Both the position numbers and the translations under genes were made by a program. This document shows, piece after piece, positions 44,901-52,964 of a stretch of DNA of 64,000 nt (position 1 is its first letter; the number at the start of each line of letters is the position of its first letter). This stretch comes from Leucobacter ruminantium (GTDB lineage Bacteria > Actinomycetota > Actinomycetes > Actinomycetales > Microbacteriaceae): NCBI RefSeq assembly GCF_017565705.1, contig NZ_JAGDYL010000018.1, positions 27,629-91,628 of the forward strand. The letters are read 5' to 3'. The notes under the pieces are model-generated. The model had not been told where the DNA came from, did no database searches, and was given only the letters and a program-made list of their open reading frames with translations.

Positions 44901-47890
44901 TCCTCCGGGCTGTCGACGCCCACGAGACGCACCCTGTCGCCGTCGGGGTCGACGCCGGAGAGCGGGACGGGGAGCGATGACCGCTCCCCCGGTGCGAGGC
45001 GCACCGTCAGCGTGCGGGGCTGCGGATCGCGATTGCCCTCGCGGGGCAGCACCGTGACGCGCACCTGGGCGACGTCGCTCGCCTCCGGAGAACTCGCGCT
45101 GTAGGTCGTGTAGCTGAGGGTGTAGGTGCCGGGCTCCTTCGGGGCGAGGTAGCGCAGGGTGTTACCAGACGCGAAGGCGAGCTCGCCCTTCGCCTCCGAG
45201 CCGCTGATCTCGGGGTGCAGCACGAGCCGCTGCCCAGGGGGCGCCACATCGTTGTCGAGCACGGCGATATCCGCCACGGCGCCGGCGCGCACCGTCGCGG
45301 AGTCGGCGACCGCGATCGCACCGGCGGAGCCCGTGTCGGGCACCTGGAAGACGGTGAGCCTGCCGACGGAGACGTCTGCGCCCTCCGCGATCGACACGTC
45401 GGCGGCGCCGATGCGACCCGGTGCGCCGTCGGGCGTGCTGCCCGAGACGCGCACCTTCGCGTGCTCGACCACGTCGGCGCGCAGTTCGCCGTCGACGACG
45501 TTCGCCGAGCGCACCACGAGCGCTCGGCCGTCGGCGCCGGGTACGGCGTCGAGCACATCGACGGTCGTGTCGGCGAGCGGACGCACGAAGGCGCGCAGCG
45601 GCGGCAGGCCGAGCTTCGGCCTGGCCTCGACCGCGGTCACCCGCAGCGTGCCCGAGATCTCGGACTCGGTGCCGGTGTCGCGCGCCGTGAGCGCGATCAC
45701 GGTGACGCCGGGTTCCTTGGCGCTCACCTCGACGGTGCCGGCCCCGGCGTTCACCGCGGCCGTCGCGGTGCCCGACTGCACGCTCGCGTCGACGAGGGCG
45801 TACGATCCCGAGCCGCCGACGATGCGCGACAGGGGGCGCACCGTAGTCGGCTGCCCGACCTGCGCAGTCGCCGCGACGGGGGTCATCTCGGCCTTCGCGT
45901 TGCTGCGGATCTGCACGCGCAGCTCGCGCTCCGTGCGCTCACCGCGCGAGTCGGCGACCGTCACGCGCACGGAGACATCGCCATCGGCGGCATTCGGGTC
46001 GGTGTGGCGCAGCGCGAACCGTCCGTCGGCGGTGACGAGCGCGCGCACCGGGTCCTCGACGTTCGCCGGCACCGCCGACTCGAGCATCATCGGGTCGCCC
46101 TCGGGGTCGACCCAGCCCTCGAGCAGGGGCAGCACGAGGGTGCCGCCCGGCGCGAGCTCGGGGCTCGGCCACTCGCGCTGGCATCCCTGCACGGGGCACC
46201 ACTGCGGGCCGGTGTTGGCCTCGGGGTCCGCGACCGTGAGCGTCACCGTCGCGGGCTCCGAGACCAGCGCTCCGTCGGTGATGCGGTAGCTGAAGGTCGC
46301 GGAGCCGGTCGCGTCGGGCTGCGGCTGCACCACGAGCGACTGGCCGTCCGTGAGCATCGAGACCGTTCCGAACGACTCGGGCAGTCCTTCCCCCAGCCCC
46401 TCGGGAACTATGGTCAGCACGTCCTTGCGGTTCGGGTCGAAGTCGTTGAGCAGCAGGGGCAGCGGCGCCGGCTCTCCCGCACGCACACCGAAGGCGTCGG
46501 CGACGGCGACGGGGGGCTCCTGCTCGGTCACGTCGGTGACCACGACGGAGCCGTCGCGTTCCTTGGGCGGGTCGACGAGCGACCACTGCTCGACCGGGAT
46601 GAGCTCGCCGTCGGGCACCGTCCACAGCATGCCGGTCTTGACCTCGGAGACGAGCGCGCTCGTGCCGCTCGTACGGATCACGGGCTCGGGGTCGCCCGGC
46701 ATCTTCACATCCGGGTCCAGGTCGAGAGGGATCGCGTCGGCCTTCGAAGACCACAACCGCCCGGAGTCGGTCCCGAGCCAGGCGGCGTAGCGATCCTTGC
46801 CGATCGCGATCGGCTGGGCGGGCACGCCGCCCTCCGAGTCGACGCGCGCGGCGGAGTCGCGCTCGACCGACCACAGCCCGCCCTCGTCGGCGACGAGCAC
46901 GTTCGCGCCCGCGGTCTCGGAGCTCGACGCCTGCAGCTCGGCATCGCCCTCGAGCTTCATCTCGACCGGCTCGCCGGATCCCTCGCGCCACAGCCTGCCC
47001 GATTCGGTGTCGAGCAGCACCCACTCGCCGGCGACGATCGCGAACTGCAGGCTCTCCGTCGGAGCCCCCTCGGGCACCTCGCTCGTGCCGCGCACGAACT
47101 CGCCGCGGTCGATGTCGTACCAGCGCACGGCCCGCTCGGCAGACGAGTAGAGCGCGACGAGACCGTCGGCGTCGATGGCCGCGGCATCGGCCTGGTAGGC
47201 CTGCGGCTCCTCGTCGCCCGCTTCCTCGCCCGCTTCGGCGTTCTCCTCGGCGAGCGGGTCGAGCGGCGACGGCTGACCGAGCTCGGAGGCCCCCTCCGCT
47301 CCCTCGTAGAGGCTGAGGAACACCTCCCCCTCCTCGGTGCGGAAGATCACGCCGTCCGACGACGCGACCACGTCGCGCGTGCCGTCCGGCGTGCGCATCG
47401 CCATGGGGCCCGACTGGGAGATTCCGGCCGGCTGCGCCTCGGCACCGCCGGTCTGCGCGTCGCCGGCCTCCTGCGCCTCGCCGCCCTCCGCCGAGTCCTC
47501 GACGAGGTCGGCGGGCAGGCTCGGATCGATCGCCCAGGCGCGGCCGTTGCCGTGGCTCAGCACCACGCCGTGCGACCCCGACTGCACGAGTCCCGTCGGA
47601 TCCTCGACCTTGCGCACGGTGTCGATCTCGCCGGTCAGCGTGTTGACCCTCGCGTACTGTCCCGCACTGCGCACGGCCCACACCGAGGGCTCCTCGCGCG
47701 GAGTCTCCCTGGCGTCGTACCCCGCCGCGATCACCGCGATCGTCGCGATCAGTGCGAGCGAGACACCGCCCGCCGCCCAGCTGATCAACCGGCTGCGGCG
47801 GGAACTCGCGCCGCCTCGAGGCGCGGCCGGCCTGCGCCTGGCCGCCCGTGAGGCGCGCGGCGACTTCGGAGCCCGCGGATCCCTCGCCAT
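41927..47890 (-). CDS. Giant membrane-anchored Ig-like / fibronectin type III surface protein (1987 aa)
   Basis: A single-pass protein with a short basic cytoplasmic N-terminus, a membrane helix at about 35-57 and about 1930 residues outside. Residues 65-450 have short strand repeats with W and D-G turns suggesting a beta-propeller. From about 470 come several Ig/cadherin-like domains with PLLLNDFDPN, VLDNDVAPPGQ and PLDNDIDPANG signatures. FN3-like domains follow from about 1500 (PPTGVSQVGYTENSVTLSVV). Cysteines are few and paired. In the bifidobacterial PFNA cluster the equivalent FN3 protein is the surface receptor/adhesin. Its ATG overlaps the kinase stop (TGATG), so synthesis is coupled. 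The ligand is unknown. Confidence 0.9.
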   Translation of the reverse strand: MARDPRAPKSPRASRAARRRPAAPRGGASSRRSRLISWAAGGVSLALIATIAVIAAGYDARETPREEPSVWAVRSAGQYARVNTLTGEIDTVRKVEDPTGLVQSGSHGVVLSHGNGRAWAIDPSLPADLVEDSAEGGEAQEAGDAQTGGAEAQPAGISQSGPMAMRTPDGTRDVVASSDGVIFRTEEGEVFLSLYEGAEGASELGQPSPLDPLAEENAEAGEEAGDEEPQAYQADAAAIDADGLVALYSSAERAVRWYDIDRGEFVRGTSEVPEGAPTESLQFAIVAGEWVLLDTESGRLWREGSGEPVEMKLEGDAELQASSSETAGANVLVADEGGLWSVERDSAARVDSEGGVPAQPIAIGKDRYAAWLGTDSGRLWSSKADAIPLDLDPDVKMPGDPEPVIRTSGTSALVSEVKTGMLWTVPDGELIPVEQWSLVDPPKERDGSVVVTDVTEQEPPVAVADAFGVRAGEPAPLPLLLNDFDPNRKDVLTIVPEGLGEGLPESFGTVSMLTDGQSLVVQPQPDATGSATFSYRITDGALVSEPATVTLTVADPEANTGPQWCPVQGCQREWPSPELAPGGTLVLPLLEGWVDPEGDPMMLESAVPANVEDPVRALVTADGRFALRHTDPNAADGDVSVRVTVADSRGERTERELRVQIRSNAKAEMTPVAATAQVGQPTTVRPLSRIVGGSGSYALVDASVQSGTATAAVNAGAGTVEVSAKEPGVTVIALTARDTGTESEISGTLRVTAVEARPKLGLPPLRAFVRPLADTTVDVLDAVPGADGRALVVRSANVVDGELRADVVEHAKVRVSGSTPDGAPGRIGAADVSIAEGADVSVGRLTVFQVPDTGSAGAIAVADSATVRAGAVADIAVLDNDVAPPGQRLVLHPEISGSEAKGELAFASGNTLRYLAPKEPGTYTLSYTTYSASSPEASDVAQVRVTVLPREGNRDPQPRTLTVRLAPGERSSLPVPLSGVDPDGDRVRLVGVDSPEDPQLSATLAPRSSAIQVEASTKAKPGMVLLGYSVRDEFGGEAEGRLRVIVTEADPNGGAPITYSDYVRLAKGAKDAASVRPLDNDIDPANGRLSIVEVVPNVPGGENSPQYRELADRLDTSELKKGRIAVRAGDELGTVSYRYTVRSSESSSTADGLIVVQTSARVGQQAPTVMDTVLSARDRAELERGGVDVVTDRVYWAGGDVRSLELSVWGSAADRFSAKGSNIVGKYRAEGDLVAFRLSGTDVTGEEVESFGFLVVPPLDELRLTLKPGLAPIRVEEGKTADAALDDIVDLASGDRAELKSGAFTTQRGQASCTAKGASSLSYAAGKGGPWTDTCVVSVKLTEQKAWTQLAVPIEIVPNEPVAELETLTRTVSPGASETINLVDMVRWQGGREGNTGKLAFSISGGGGAFEVAPGGSQLTVQARADAVPGTQDALVVSVSGAGESQAPLTLRVGEAARDTPRGATVQLSCTVGSNCQTQLIGAPGEYDPFRGKSGGGLTLESVSGGACAVGTFQSTGEGVSVGWPNGAKGAGGKCTATFTVRDAQNRVGQGVIELDAQGVPRPPTGVSQVGYTENSVTLSVVLSGEASYPGVSGVKLLRDGSPVGASCSGGGGQFTCTVGGLENGAKHTYTAVATNAVGDSDPSANGAVAWAYRAPDAPTVTPEQRSAESPDSGTVRLKIQGGNGTSGYRVIVGGIETSASGRNTQVDVPGVAVGTASYTVVPKTAYEVPNGASAEGSVANGTIEVSGRPIVSVAFVESAQGSNKATVSVTVDSRGGASPRWDATTSGFCLPSTNGTTGTKEVTGTTYQAATVTACAKNEWGDAQSVSIDVPIGGSPPPPTVTAGWTINTTPSVGGNQARYTQASGPTVERVDNSHQLQYYVNGAAQGGNFPSPVVAGNTYSVAQCKNNVCSEAVAIEGNVPGPVTVDLSGCVATTATTADLLNRIDPAARGSATPTYDRPNATLTVAWSGAYAPLQTLTAQVNACP

Positions 47891-49002
47891 CAGAAGCCCC
47901 CCATCAGTCCGAACACCGCTGCCGCCGCGGCGAGCACCGCGAGCGCGGAAGCCGCACCGATCAGCACCGGCTTCAGAGACGAGGAGCCCGACCTGCGCTT
48001 CGGCCCCTCATCGGCGCGCAGACGATCCGCGAGCTCGGAGCGGCGCTTCGCGCGGCCCTCCGCCTGCACGGTCGAGACGACCGGTCCGCGAACGCCGGCG
48101 ACCGTCGCGGCGGGCGGCACCCACGCCGAGCCGACCACGTCGAGCGGGGTCGCATCGAAACCGTAGTGGCGCTGCAGCTGCTGCAGCGCCTCGCCGAACT
48201 CTCGCATGGAGGCGTAGCGCTGCTCCGGCCGCTGCGCGAGCGCCCGCGCGATCACCCGGTCGAAGGCCTCGTAGCCCTGCGCGCCCGGCACCGGCTTGTA
48301 GTGCGCCCGCTTGATCCGTTCGACGAGGCGCGACTCGGTCTCCTGCGAACCGACCGGCCGCGCGAACGGCGAGCGACCTGCGGCGAAGGTGTACAGCGTC
48401 GCGCCCAGCGACCAGACCTCGCTCGCGATCGTGCCGCTCGTCTGCTCGGTCACCACCTCGGGCGCCGCCCAGGGGATCGACATCGCACGGCTCGTGCCCT
48501 CGCCGCGCATCTGGCCGCGCAACGAGACGATGCCGAAGTCGGCGAGCATGGGCCTGCCCGTCGTCGCGATCAACACGTTCGACGGCTTGATGTCGCGGTG
48601 CAGCACACCCGACTGGTGCGCGGTCTCGAGCGCACCCGCGAGGCGCACCCCCGCGTCCAGCACCTCGTGCAGCGGGCTCGGGTTGCCCTTCGAGCGGTTG
48701 CGCATCGACTCCGGGCAGTATTCCATCGCGATGTACGGGCGCCCGTCCGAGGAGACGCTCGCCGCGAAGATCGACACGATCGTGGGGTGGCTCGAGAGGC
48801 GCGCCATGGCGTCAGCCTCGGCTTCGAACGCCGAGCGCGAGCTCGGCGTCGCGAGATCCTCGTCGAGCACCTTGACCGCGACCACGCGCCGCGGCATGTC
48901 CTGCTCGTACTGGTACACCTGCGCGAATCCGCCTGCTCCCAGCGGGCGCACGTAGTTGAAGCCCGAGATCCGCGGGGGGCTCACCGATGCGGGGCTAGGC
49001 AC
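47890..49002 (-). CDS. PknB-type Ser/Thr protein kinase, first main gene of the signalling operon
   Basis: A 370-residue Hanks-type kinase. The glycine loop is LGAGGFAQVY (21-30), the ATP lysine is K44 in VAVKVL, the catalytic loop HRDIKPSN is 135-142, DFG is 155-157, and an APE-like AAPEVV ends the activation segment. A basic linker precedes one membrane helix at about 345-367 with almost no outside tail, so it has no PASTA or other sensor; the FN3 protein may supply that part. The start is GTG 49002 or GTG 48984. The second follows the stop of a 14-codon leader frame and begins VSPPRISGFNYV, so I slightly favour it despite giving the longer span. Confidence 0.93.
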   Translation of the reverse strand: MPSPASVSPPRISGFNYVRPLGAGGFAQVYQYEQDMPRRVVAVKVLDEDLATPSSRSAFEAEADAMARLSSHPTIVSIFAASVSSDGRPYIAMEYCPESMRNRSKGNPSPLHEVLDAGVRLAGALETAHQSGVLHRDIKPSNVLIATTGRPMLADFGIVSLRGQMRGEGTSRAMSIPWAAPEVVTEQTSGTIASEVWSLGATLYTFAAGRSPFARPVGSQETESRLVERIKRAHYKPVPGAQGYEAFDRVIARALAQRPEQRYASMREFGEALQQLQRHYGFDATPLDVVGSAWVPPAATVAGVRGPVVSTVQAEGRAKRRSELADRLRADEGPKRRSGSSSLKPVLIGAASALAVLAAAAAVFGLMGGF

Positions 49003-49039
49003 GGCGGGGCACCGGGCGGGAGTCCAGGCGGAAAGACAT
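48995..49039 (-). CDS. Possible leaderless 14-residue leader peptide before the kinase
   Basis: The ATG at 49039 opens MSFRLDSRPVPRRA and stops with TAG at 48995-48997, 10 nt before the GTG at 48984. A TAATAT -10 box (49046-49051) is 6 nt upstream, the same geometry as other leaderless genes here. Translation of this frame could feed ribosomes to the kinase start. No homologue is known to me, and a chance frame is possible. Confidence 0.4.
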   Translation of the reverse strand: MSFRLDSRPVPRRA

Positions 49040-49045
49040 GGTCCA

Positions 49046-49051
49046 ATATTA
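49046..49051 (-). promoter_or_regulatory. -10 box (TAATAT) of the kinase/FN3 operon
   Basis: TAATAT on the minus strand is the closest match to TATAAT in the upstream region. No strong -35 is visible at 17-19 nt. It would start transcription near 49039. Confidence 0.5.
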
Positions 49052-49095
49052 CGGCACTCGCGGGTGTGCTCGGATTGCGAGATTCCCGGGAATCC

Positions 49096-49150
49096 GGCGA
49101 GGGATCCTGCCGCGCCGACCGCGCGTCAGGATCCCTCGCCGCGGCAGCGC
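49096..49150. repeat. 54-bp hairpin element, copy A (near-identical copy at 52965)
   Basis: GGCGAGGGATCCTG (49096-49109) pairs perfectly with CAGGATCCCTCGCC (49127-49140) around a 17-base loop, followed by GCGGCAGCGC. Over 54 positions from 49097 it differs from 52965-53018 at only three. It lies between the nitrilase stop and the kinase promoter, so it may terminate the nitrilase transcript. Confidence 0.8.
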
Positions 49151-49163
49151 CGCGCACCCTGCC

Positions 49164-49964
49164 TCAGTACCCGAGCCTGGCGTTGCGCAGCACGGGGAGG
49201 GCGGTCTTCGCACGCTCGACCTCGGCCCGATCGAGGTCGACCACCAGCAGGCCCTCCTCGCCGCCGAGCTCCGCGATCACGCGGCCGAAGGGGTCGGACA
49301 CGAGGCTGCCGCCGACGCCCGTCGGCGCGCCCGCGACGGCGTCGACGCCAGCGCTCGCGGGATCCGCCTGATCGACCGCGACGACGAAGGCGTTGCTGTC
49401 GAGCGCGCGCGCACGGGCCAGCACCCGCCACTGATCGGCCTTGCCCTCGCCCGCGCCCCACGACGCCGAGACGAGCATCACCTCGGCACCCGCTCGCGAG
49501 AGCTCGGCGAACAGCTTGGGGAAGCGCACGTCGTAGCAGACGGCGAGGCCGAAACGGCAGCCCTCGATGTCGACCGCGACGGGCGCCTCGCCCGGCTCTA
49601 CGCCCTCCGACTCCCGGTAGCCGAAGGCGTCGTAGAGGTGCACCTTCGCGTACTCCTCGCGAGTGCCGTCGGGGAGATACGCCGCGAGCAGGTTGCGCAC
49701 GCGGCCGCCCTCGGCCGGTTCGAATTCGCCCGCGATCACGGCGAGCCCCGTCTCAGCGGCGAGCGCCCTCAGCGCCCCGCGCCACTCCTCGAGATGCGCA
49801 TCGGCCGCGGCCGCGAGGTCGTTGCCGAAGGCGACCATCGCGGCCTCGGGGAAGACCGCGATGCGCGCCCCCTGCGCCGCCGCCTCGCGCGCCATCGCGC
49901 GCACCCTCTCGAGGTTCTCTCCGACGTCTCCGGTCGTGCAGATCTGTGCCAGTGCGAGCTTCAT
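49164..49964 (-). CDS. Carbon-nitrogen hydrolase (nitrilase superfamily amidase)
   Basis: A 266-residue hydrolase of the amidase class, such as omega-amidase. The catalytic triad is visible: Glu in IAVFPEAAMVAFG, Lys in EEYAKVHLYDAFG and Cys in GLAVCYDVRFPKLFAEL. The ATG at 49964 is chosen because AAGGAGG is 7 nt before it; a GTG two codons earlier is too close to that site. It is divergent from a GntR regulator with 47 bp between, the usual layout of a regulator with its target. The substrate is unknown. Confidence 0.92.
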   Translation of the reverse strand: MKLALAQICTTGDVGENLERVRAMAREAAAQGARIAVFPEAAMVAFGNDLAAAADAHLEEWRGALRALAAETGLAVIAGEFEPAEGGRVRNLLAAYLPDGTREEYAKVHLYDAFGYRESEGVEPGEAPVAVDIEGCRFGLAVCYDVRFPKLFAELSRAGAEVMLVSASWGAGEGKADQWRVLARARALDSNAFVVAVDQADPASAGVDAVAGAPTGVGGSLVSDPFGRVIAELGGEEGLLVVDLDRAEVERAKTALPVLRNARLGY

Positions 49965-49998
49965 TCTCACGCCTCCTTCTTCCTCATTATGAAACAGA

Positions 49999-50004
49999 TA
50001 CAGT
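49999..50004 (+). promoter_or_regulatory. -10 box (TACAGT) of the GntR gene in the shared nitrilase/GntR control region
   Basis: TACAGT lies 7 nt before the ATG at 50012, and CATAAT (minus strand, plus 49985-49990) could serve the nitrilase gene. The whole control region is about 45 bp, so the two promoters overlap. GATACAG here resembles the ATACAA words in front of the MHS/DUF2848 pair and may be part of the regulator's site. Confidence 0.4.
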
Positions 50005-50011
50005 TGGATTC

Positions 50012-50665
50012 ATGGACACGGTCAGGCGGACGAGCAGTCACAGGCGCGCATACGACTACCTGCGCTCCGACGTGCTCGTGAAGCCGGAGGTGCAGGGCAC
50101 CTTCCTCAGCGAGCAGGAGGTCGCCGAGGGCGCCGGCGTCTCGCGTACTCCGGTGCGGGAGGCGCTGCGCGTGCTGAACGCGGAAGGCCTCGTCGAGCTG
50201 ATCCCGAACCGCGGTGCTTTCGTACCGCGACTCACGACCAAGCAGATCCACGATCTCTTCGAGTTCCGCAAGCTGCTCGAGTGCCACGCGGCCGAGACCT
50301 GCCTCGAGAACGGCCTCGATCCCACGCCCGGCATGCTGAGCGCCCTCGAGCGCCAGTCCCAGCTCATCTCCTCCGACGATGACGACGCGGGCTTCCGCTT
50401 CATCGCCTTCGACCGCGAGTTCCACTTCCACCTCATGCAGGCGGCCGACAACGACGAGATCACCCAGACGTACGAGCGGATCGAGACCCGCCAGCGCATG
50501 GTCGGAGCCGCAGCGCTGACCCACCGCTCCCGCCGCGCGGACGTCTGCGACGAGCACCGCGCGATCGTCGACGCGCTGCGCACGGGCGACATCGACGCGG
50601 TGCGCGAGGCGATCGGTTCCCACCTGGCCATCACCGAGAACGTGCTGCGGGGCGACTCCGCCTAG
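50012..50665 (+). CDS. GntR-family (FCD-domain) transcriptional regulator
   Basis: A 217-residue regulator. The N-terminal winged helix shows TFLSEQEVAEGAGVSRTPVR followed by EALRVLNAEGLVELIPNRGAF. The FCD ligand domain follows (IHDLFEFRKLLECHAAETCL, FDREFHFHLMQAADNDEI, EHRAIVDALRTGDIDAVREA, IGSHLAI) with the usual Asp/His metal or carboxylate-binding set. It likely senses an organic acid and represses the divergent nitrilase, and perhaps the MHS transporter and DUF2848 genes beyond. The start is the ATG at 50012, probably leaderless. Confidence 0.93.
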   Translation: MDTVRRTSSHRRAYDYLRSDVLVKPEVQGTFLSEQEVAEGAGVSRTPVREALRVLNAEGLVELIPNRGAFVPRLTTKQIHDLFEFRKLLECHAAETCLENGLDPTPGMLSALERQSQLISSDDDDAGFRFIAFDREFHFHLMQAADNDEITQTYERIETRQRMVGAAALTHRSRRADVCDEHRAIVDALRTGDIDAVREAIGSHLAITENVLRGDSA

Positions 50666-50768
50666 CGGCCGGCAGTGCGGGAGCGTCCACGGGAGTCGCC
50701 TCAACCGCACCGCCGGCCGGCGCCGCGGGTGATGCCCGCACCGCCGACCGTCGGCACCGTCCGCACCG

Positions 50769-52148
50769 TCAATCGGCCGCGTGCTCCTCCGAGTAGGTCA
50801 CGAGGTAGTCGAGATCCTCCTGGGGAGCCGAGTCGCGCCCGAGGCCGAGGCCGAGCAGCGTGAGCGCGCACGCGCCGGTCACGTAGAAGGCCACAGGCAG
50901 CTAGTTGGCATCGGGACCCGCGAGCAGGGTGAACATGAGCGGCGCGATCGCGCCGCCGATCACGCCCGCGAAGGTGTAGGCGAGCGACGCACCGGTGTAG
51001 CGCAGGCGAGGAGAGAACTGCTCGATCACGAAGGCGGCCTGCGGCCCGTACATGAACGAGTGGCAGGTCCCGGCCACGACCATCGCGAGCACCACGGTGC
51101 CGAAGCTGTCGGGCTGCACGACGATGAAGATCAGGTAGGCCCAGATCGCCGCGGCGATCGCCGCGATGGCGTAGAGCAGCCGTCGGTTGACGAAGTCGGA
51201 GAGCCAGCCCGCCAGCGGGATGGTGATGAGCTGCGTCGACGAGCCGATGAGCACGCCCGCGAGGATCGTGCTGCGCTCCATCCCGAGGTGGATCGTGCCG
51301 TAGGTCAGCAGGAAGACGGTGAAGAGCGCGTAGAACACGTCCGGTCCGACGCGCGACAGCGTCGCCGAGAGCAGCTGCTTGCGCTGCGACTGGAAGACCT
51401 CGTAGACCGGACGCTCCGAGCGATCCCCTCGCTCCTGCAGGATCTGGAAGATCGGGGTGTCCTCGAGCTTGAGGCGGATCCAGAGACCGAAGCCGACGAG
51501 CACGATCGAGAACAGGAAGGCGACGCGCCACCCCCATGCCTCGAAGGACTGAGCGGTCATGAGCGCGGTCAGCAGCGCGAGCGCGCCGTTGGCGAGCAGG
51601 TTGCCGGCGGGCGGGCCGACCTGGGCGGCGGAGGCCCAGAAACCGCGGCGCCTGGGGTCTCCGAACTCGCTCGAGAGCAGCACGGCGCCGCCCCACTCGC
51701 CGCCGACCGCGACGCCCTGCGCGAAGCGCAGGAGCACGAGCAGGATCGGCGCCGCGAGGCCGATGGTGTGGTAGGTCGGGAGCAGACCGATGACGAATGT
51801 CGCCACGCCGATCATGAGCAGCGTGATCACGAGAACGCGCTTGCGCCCGATGATGTCGCCGAGGCGGCCGAAGATGATGCCTCCGATCGGGCGGGAGACA
51901 TAGCCCACCGCGTAGGTCGAGAACGCGGCGATGGTCGCCACGTAGGGATCCTCGGCCGGGAAGAAGAGCTCTCCCAGGATGAGGGCCGACGCCGCCGAGT
52001 AGACGGCGAAGTCGTACCACTCGAGCGACGTGCCCGAGAGCGACGCCGCGAACGCTTTGTACAGGTCCTTGCGCTTGATGCCCTGCAGCGCCTGCTCGGC
52101 CGTCTGCGTATCGACCGCCTGCGCGGCCCCTGGTTCCTGTTGATTCAT
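50769..52148 (-). pseudogene. MHS-family metabolite:H+ symporter interrupted by an amber stop near its C-terminus
   Basis: A major-facilitator transporter of the ShiA/ProP/KgtP (MHS) type, with about twelve helices. Signatures are SLEWYDFAVYSAASALILGE, YVSRPIGGIIFGRLGDIIGR and LRFAQGVAVGGEWGGAVLL. Reading stops at TAG (50901-50903) after GPDAN. The frame continues as LPVAFYVTGACALTLLGLGL and a soluble tail to TGA at 50769-50771, which is the normal last helix of this family, where Trp is usual at the stop position. TGG to TAG is one base. The product would lack the final helix, or there is a sequencing error or suppression. The start is the ATG at 52148, 8 nt after AAGGAGG. Confidence 0.85.
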
Positions 52149-52183
52149 GTACATGACCTCCTTGTCCTGCGAACGAGTTCAGC

Positions 52184-52214
52184 TTAGTATAAATTGCATA
52201 CAACCCGTATACAA
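52184..52214. promoter_or_regulatory. Overlapping divergent promoters and operator-like ATACAA repeats, MHS / DUF2848
   Basis: Minus strand: TTGTAT (52209-52214) and TATACT (52186-52191) are 17 bp apart. Plus strand: TTAGTA (52184-52189) and TATACA (52208-52213) are 18 bp apart. Two direct ATACAA words (52198-52203, 52209-52214) are 11 bp apart, one helical turn, and TTGCATACAA is nearly palindromic. This fits binding by an FCD-type GntR protein, probably the one encoded at 50012. A regulator bound here would block both promoters. Confidence 0.6.
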
Positions 52215-52236
52215 GATGGTTTCGAAGAGGAGTGCC

Positions 52237-52932
52237 ATGTCATCTCAGCCCAGCAATCCGACCCTGTCGTTCGAGCTGCCGGATGGCAGCGAGGCGACCG
52301 TGACCGTGCAGCGCCTGTTCAACGCGGGCTATGCCGGTAAGAACCAGGAGGAGGTGCGGGCCCACATCGAAGAGCTCGCCGAACTCGGCGTGCCCGCTCC
52401 CACCTCCACCCCGACGCTCTTCCCGATCTCCCCCTACCTCGCGCAGCAGACCGACCGCGTCTACGTGCAGCACGGCCGCACCTCGGGCGAGGCCGAGTGG
52501 GCCCTCGTCATCGACGACGAGGGCCGCGAGCTGCTCACCGTCGCCTGCGACCACACCGACCGCGAACTCGAGACCCACGGCGTCGCCTGGTCGAAGAACG
52601 CCTCCCCCGACGTCATCGGCCGCCGCGCCTGGCTCTACTCCGATGTCGCCGACCGCCTGGACCGCGTCACACTGAGCGGCTGGGTCGGCGAGGACCGCAC
52701 CGTGATCCAGAACGCCCCCGCAGACGCGCTGCTCGAGCCGTCGTACTGGCTCGAGGTGCTCGCCGAGCGCGGCGAGCGCGAGCCGGGCACCGTCCTCATC
52801 TCGGGCACGATCACCATGGACGGCGGCGTCGACCAGTTCGCCGACCGCTGGGGCGCGGCCCTCGAGGATGCCGAGCTCGGCCGCATCGAGGTCGACTACG
52901 AGGTCGTGCAGATGGCTGCGCCGATCGAATAG
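52237..52932 (+). CDS. DUF2848-family protein
   Basis: A 231-residue soluble protein matching DUF2848 by [40 protein letters not shown] and [20 protein letters not shown]. The family has no proven reaction; its fold is thought to resemble fumarylacetoacetate hydrolase-like enzymes, and it often sits in catabolic clusters. The start is the ATG at 52237, with GAGGAG 5 nt upstream; an ATG at 52216 lacks one. It is divergent from the MHS transporter with shared promoters, so it likely acts on the imported compound or its product. Confidence 0.85.
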   Translation: MSSQPSNPTLSFELPDGSEATVTVQRLFNAGYAGKNQEEVRAHIEELAELGVPAPTSTPTLFPISPYLAQQTDRVYVQHGRTSGEAEWALVIDDEGRELLTVACDHTDRELETHGVAWSKNASPDVIGRRAWLYSDVADRLDRVTLSGWVGEDRTVIQNAPADALLEPSYWLEVLAERGEREPGTVLISGTITMDGGVDQFADRWGAALEDAELGRIEVDYEVVQMAAPIE

Positions 52933-52964
52933 CTCGCACGGTCGCTGCCCACGGCCGTATCCGG

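Noticed and set aside
41822..47851. Very long open frames on the plus strand opposite the FN3 gene (over 1000 and 878 codons)
   Set aside because: They are GC-rich antisense shadows of the 1987-codon gene, with Arg/Gly/Ala-rich, low-information translations and no domain similarity.
50901..50903. TAG read as pyrrolysine in the MHS transporter
   Set aside because: There is no pyl gene or context in the window, and a single TGG-to-TAG change explains the family alignment better.
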